Assembly (NCBI GenBank): GCA_905215205.1
Contig: CAJMPK010000103.1
Span: 1-5,498, forward strand
Reading direction: 5' to 3'
Source of the DNA: an uncultured bacterium
GTDB lineage: Bacteria > Actinomycetota > Coriobacteriia > Coriobacteriales > Coriobacteriaceae
Length of the DNA stretch: 5,498 nt
The notes under the pieces are model-generated. The model was not told the DNA's origin and searched no databases. It worked only from the letters and a program-made list of their open reading frames with translations. The position numbers and the translations under genes were made by a program. Positions 4,838 to 5,498 of this stretch are shown in pieces (position 1 is the stretch's first letter; the number at the start of each line of letters is the position of its first letter).

Positions 4838-5498
4838 ATGGACGACATGCTGTGCGACATATCTGCCTTTCGGTATCACCGGATACCCCCACAGGTCTTG
4901 GCGATAATGCCGGACCTGCCCGATTCTGTGGACGATCCGCGCAGGGAACGCCTTTGTAAGCATCCGCTCGTCAAGCATTTCCTGGGCATCCCGTTACACG
5001 TGTTGGCACAGGGCAGCTGCGGACGTAAGGGCGATCGCATCGTCAGGCATGTTTGGAACGGGGGGAGGCCGTTTGGCTCCGTGCGGCAGACGGAGTTTGG
5101 CCTTGATGTTGCATCCCCGCTCTTTACCCTGCTGACCCTGGCTTCCTCGGTCTCAAACGAGCGTCTGATCATGTGCATGTATGAGATGTGCGGCACCTTT
5201 GCCGTGTGCAAGATTGCGCCTCAGGTAAAGTTGGCGCTTGAGCAGGCATATGGGGGCCGATGGGGTGACGCACGGTTGGGCTGGGAAAACGTAAAGGATG
5301 CCTCGGGGAATCCAACGGACTTGTGGAAACGACCTCCCTTGATCGAGCTTTCTGAACTTACGGAGTTCGCAAATAAGATCCAGGGGCTCCGCGGTGCTAA
5401 ATCGTTCACACGTGCCGCGAAATGCATTACGGGGGTTGTGGCATCGCCGCTTGAGGTCCAGGCTTCGATGCTGTTTGGCCTTTCGAGGCTGCGCGGTG
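4838..5498 (+). CDS. Coriobacteriia accessory protein with SPLE motif (possible DUF559/Vsr-like C-terminal domain), 3' end missing
   Basis: The frame is open without a stop from 4661 through the right edge, giving 220 codons from ATG 4838. The product starts MDDMLCDISAFRYHRIPPQV and continues with LVKHFLGIPLHVLA (43-57), HVWNG (71-75), a conserved-looking ASPLFTLLTLAS (92-103), MYEMCGTFAV (114-123), a LSELTEFANKIQGLRGAK stretch (171-188) and VASPLEVQASMLFGL (201-215). This order matches a family I recall from Collinsella, Olsenella and Slackia genomes, whose C-terminal SPxE segment resembles the nuclease-like DUF559/Vsr fold; any nuclease or defence role is inference, and the decisive domain lies mostly beyond the edge. 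The start is uncertain: ATG 4838, 4847 and 4907 and TTG 4790 are in frame and none has a good ribosome binding site. ATA, AGG, CGA and GGG codons are commoner than in the neighbours, hinting at transfer. Confidence 0.72.
   Translation, partial: MDDMLCDISAFRYHRIPPQVLAIMPDLPDSVDDPRRERLCKHPLVKHFLGIPLHVLAQGSCGRKGDRIVRHVWNGGRPFGSVRQTEFGLDVASPLFTLLTLASSVSNERLIMCMYEMCGTFAVCKIAPQVKLALEQAYGGRWGDARLGWENVKDASGNPTDLWKRPPLIELSELTEFANKIQGLRGAKSFTRAAKCITGVVASPLEVQASMLFGLSRLRG

Noticed and set aside
4876..5427. Minus-strand open frames of 68 to 111 codons at the right edge
   Set aside because: They are short, overlap one another and lack motifs, while the plus strand carries one continuous protein-like frame over the same bases.
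1..5498. CRISPR arrays, tRNA or rRNA genes, insertion sequences with transposase
   Set aside because: I saw no regularly spaced direct repeats, no tRNA cloverleaf or rRNA-like stretch, and no transposase or integrase motifs in any frame.

Overview
The window looks like a chromosomal stretch from a GC-rich Coriobacteriia actinobacterium, most likely Collinsella or a close relative. This rests on the strong G/C third-position bias, Shine-Dalgarno-led genes, and protein styles I recall from that group (tandem LREW-type histidine phosphatases, a compact DUF1015-like protein, and the SPLE-type protein at the right edge). The genus is an inference; there is no rRNA or marker gene here.

Left block (1-1163, minus strand): a two-gene unit made of a six-helix HdeD/DUF308 membrane protein followed, with zero intergenic bases (TAG then ATG), by a YaiI/DUF188 PIN-like protein. 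It ends in a textbook hairpin plus U-tract terminator. A divergent intergenic region (1164-1398) separates it from the next block.

Middle block (1399-3348, plus strand): an FMN nitroreductase-family protein, then two tandem paralogous histidine phosphatases 17 bases apart. Between the nitroreductase and the first phosphatase is a perfect 13-bp inverted repeat just upstream of the phosphatase ribosome binding site. A 14-bp hairpin at 3396-3432 closes this block and probably also the convergent block.

Right block (3478-4713, minus strand): a DUF1015-like protein in which the family's usual GHHR signature is absent, preceded by what appears to be only the C-terminal half of an M20 metallopeptidase. 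The catalytic N-terminal half is missing, so I call it a pseudogene fragment.

Right edge (about 4838-5498, plus strand): an open frame that runs off the window without a stop. It resembles a Coriobacteriia accessory family with a C-terminal SPLE motif like that of DUF559/Vsr-type nuclease-fold proteins. Its codon use is less biased than its neighbours, and it lies exactly where the M20 gene loses its homology, which suggests an insertion or rearrangement junction at roughly 4700-4840.

Most of the window is ordinary housekeeping or accessory sequence. I do not see a complete novel system; the most interesting parts are the right-edge junction and gene, the motif-less DUF1015 protein, and the hairpin at 2103-2137.
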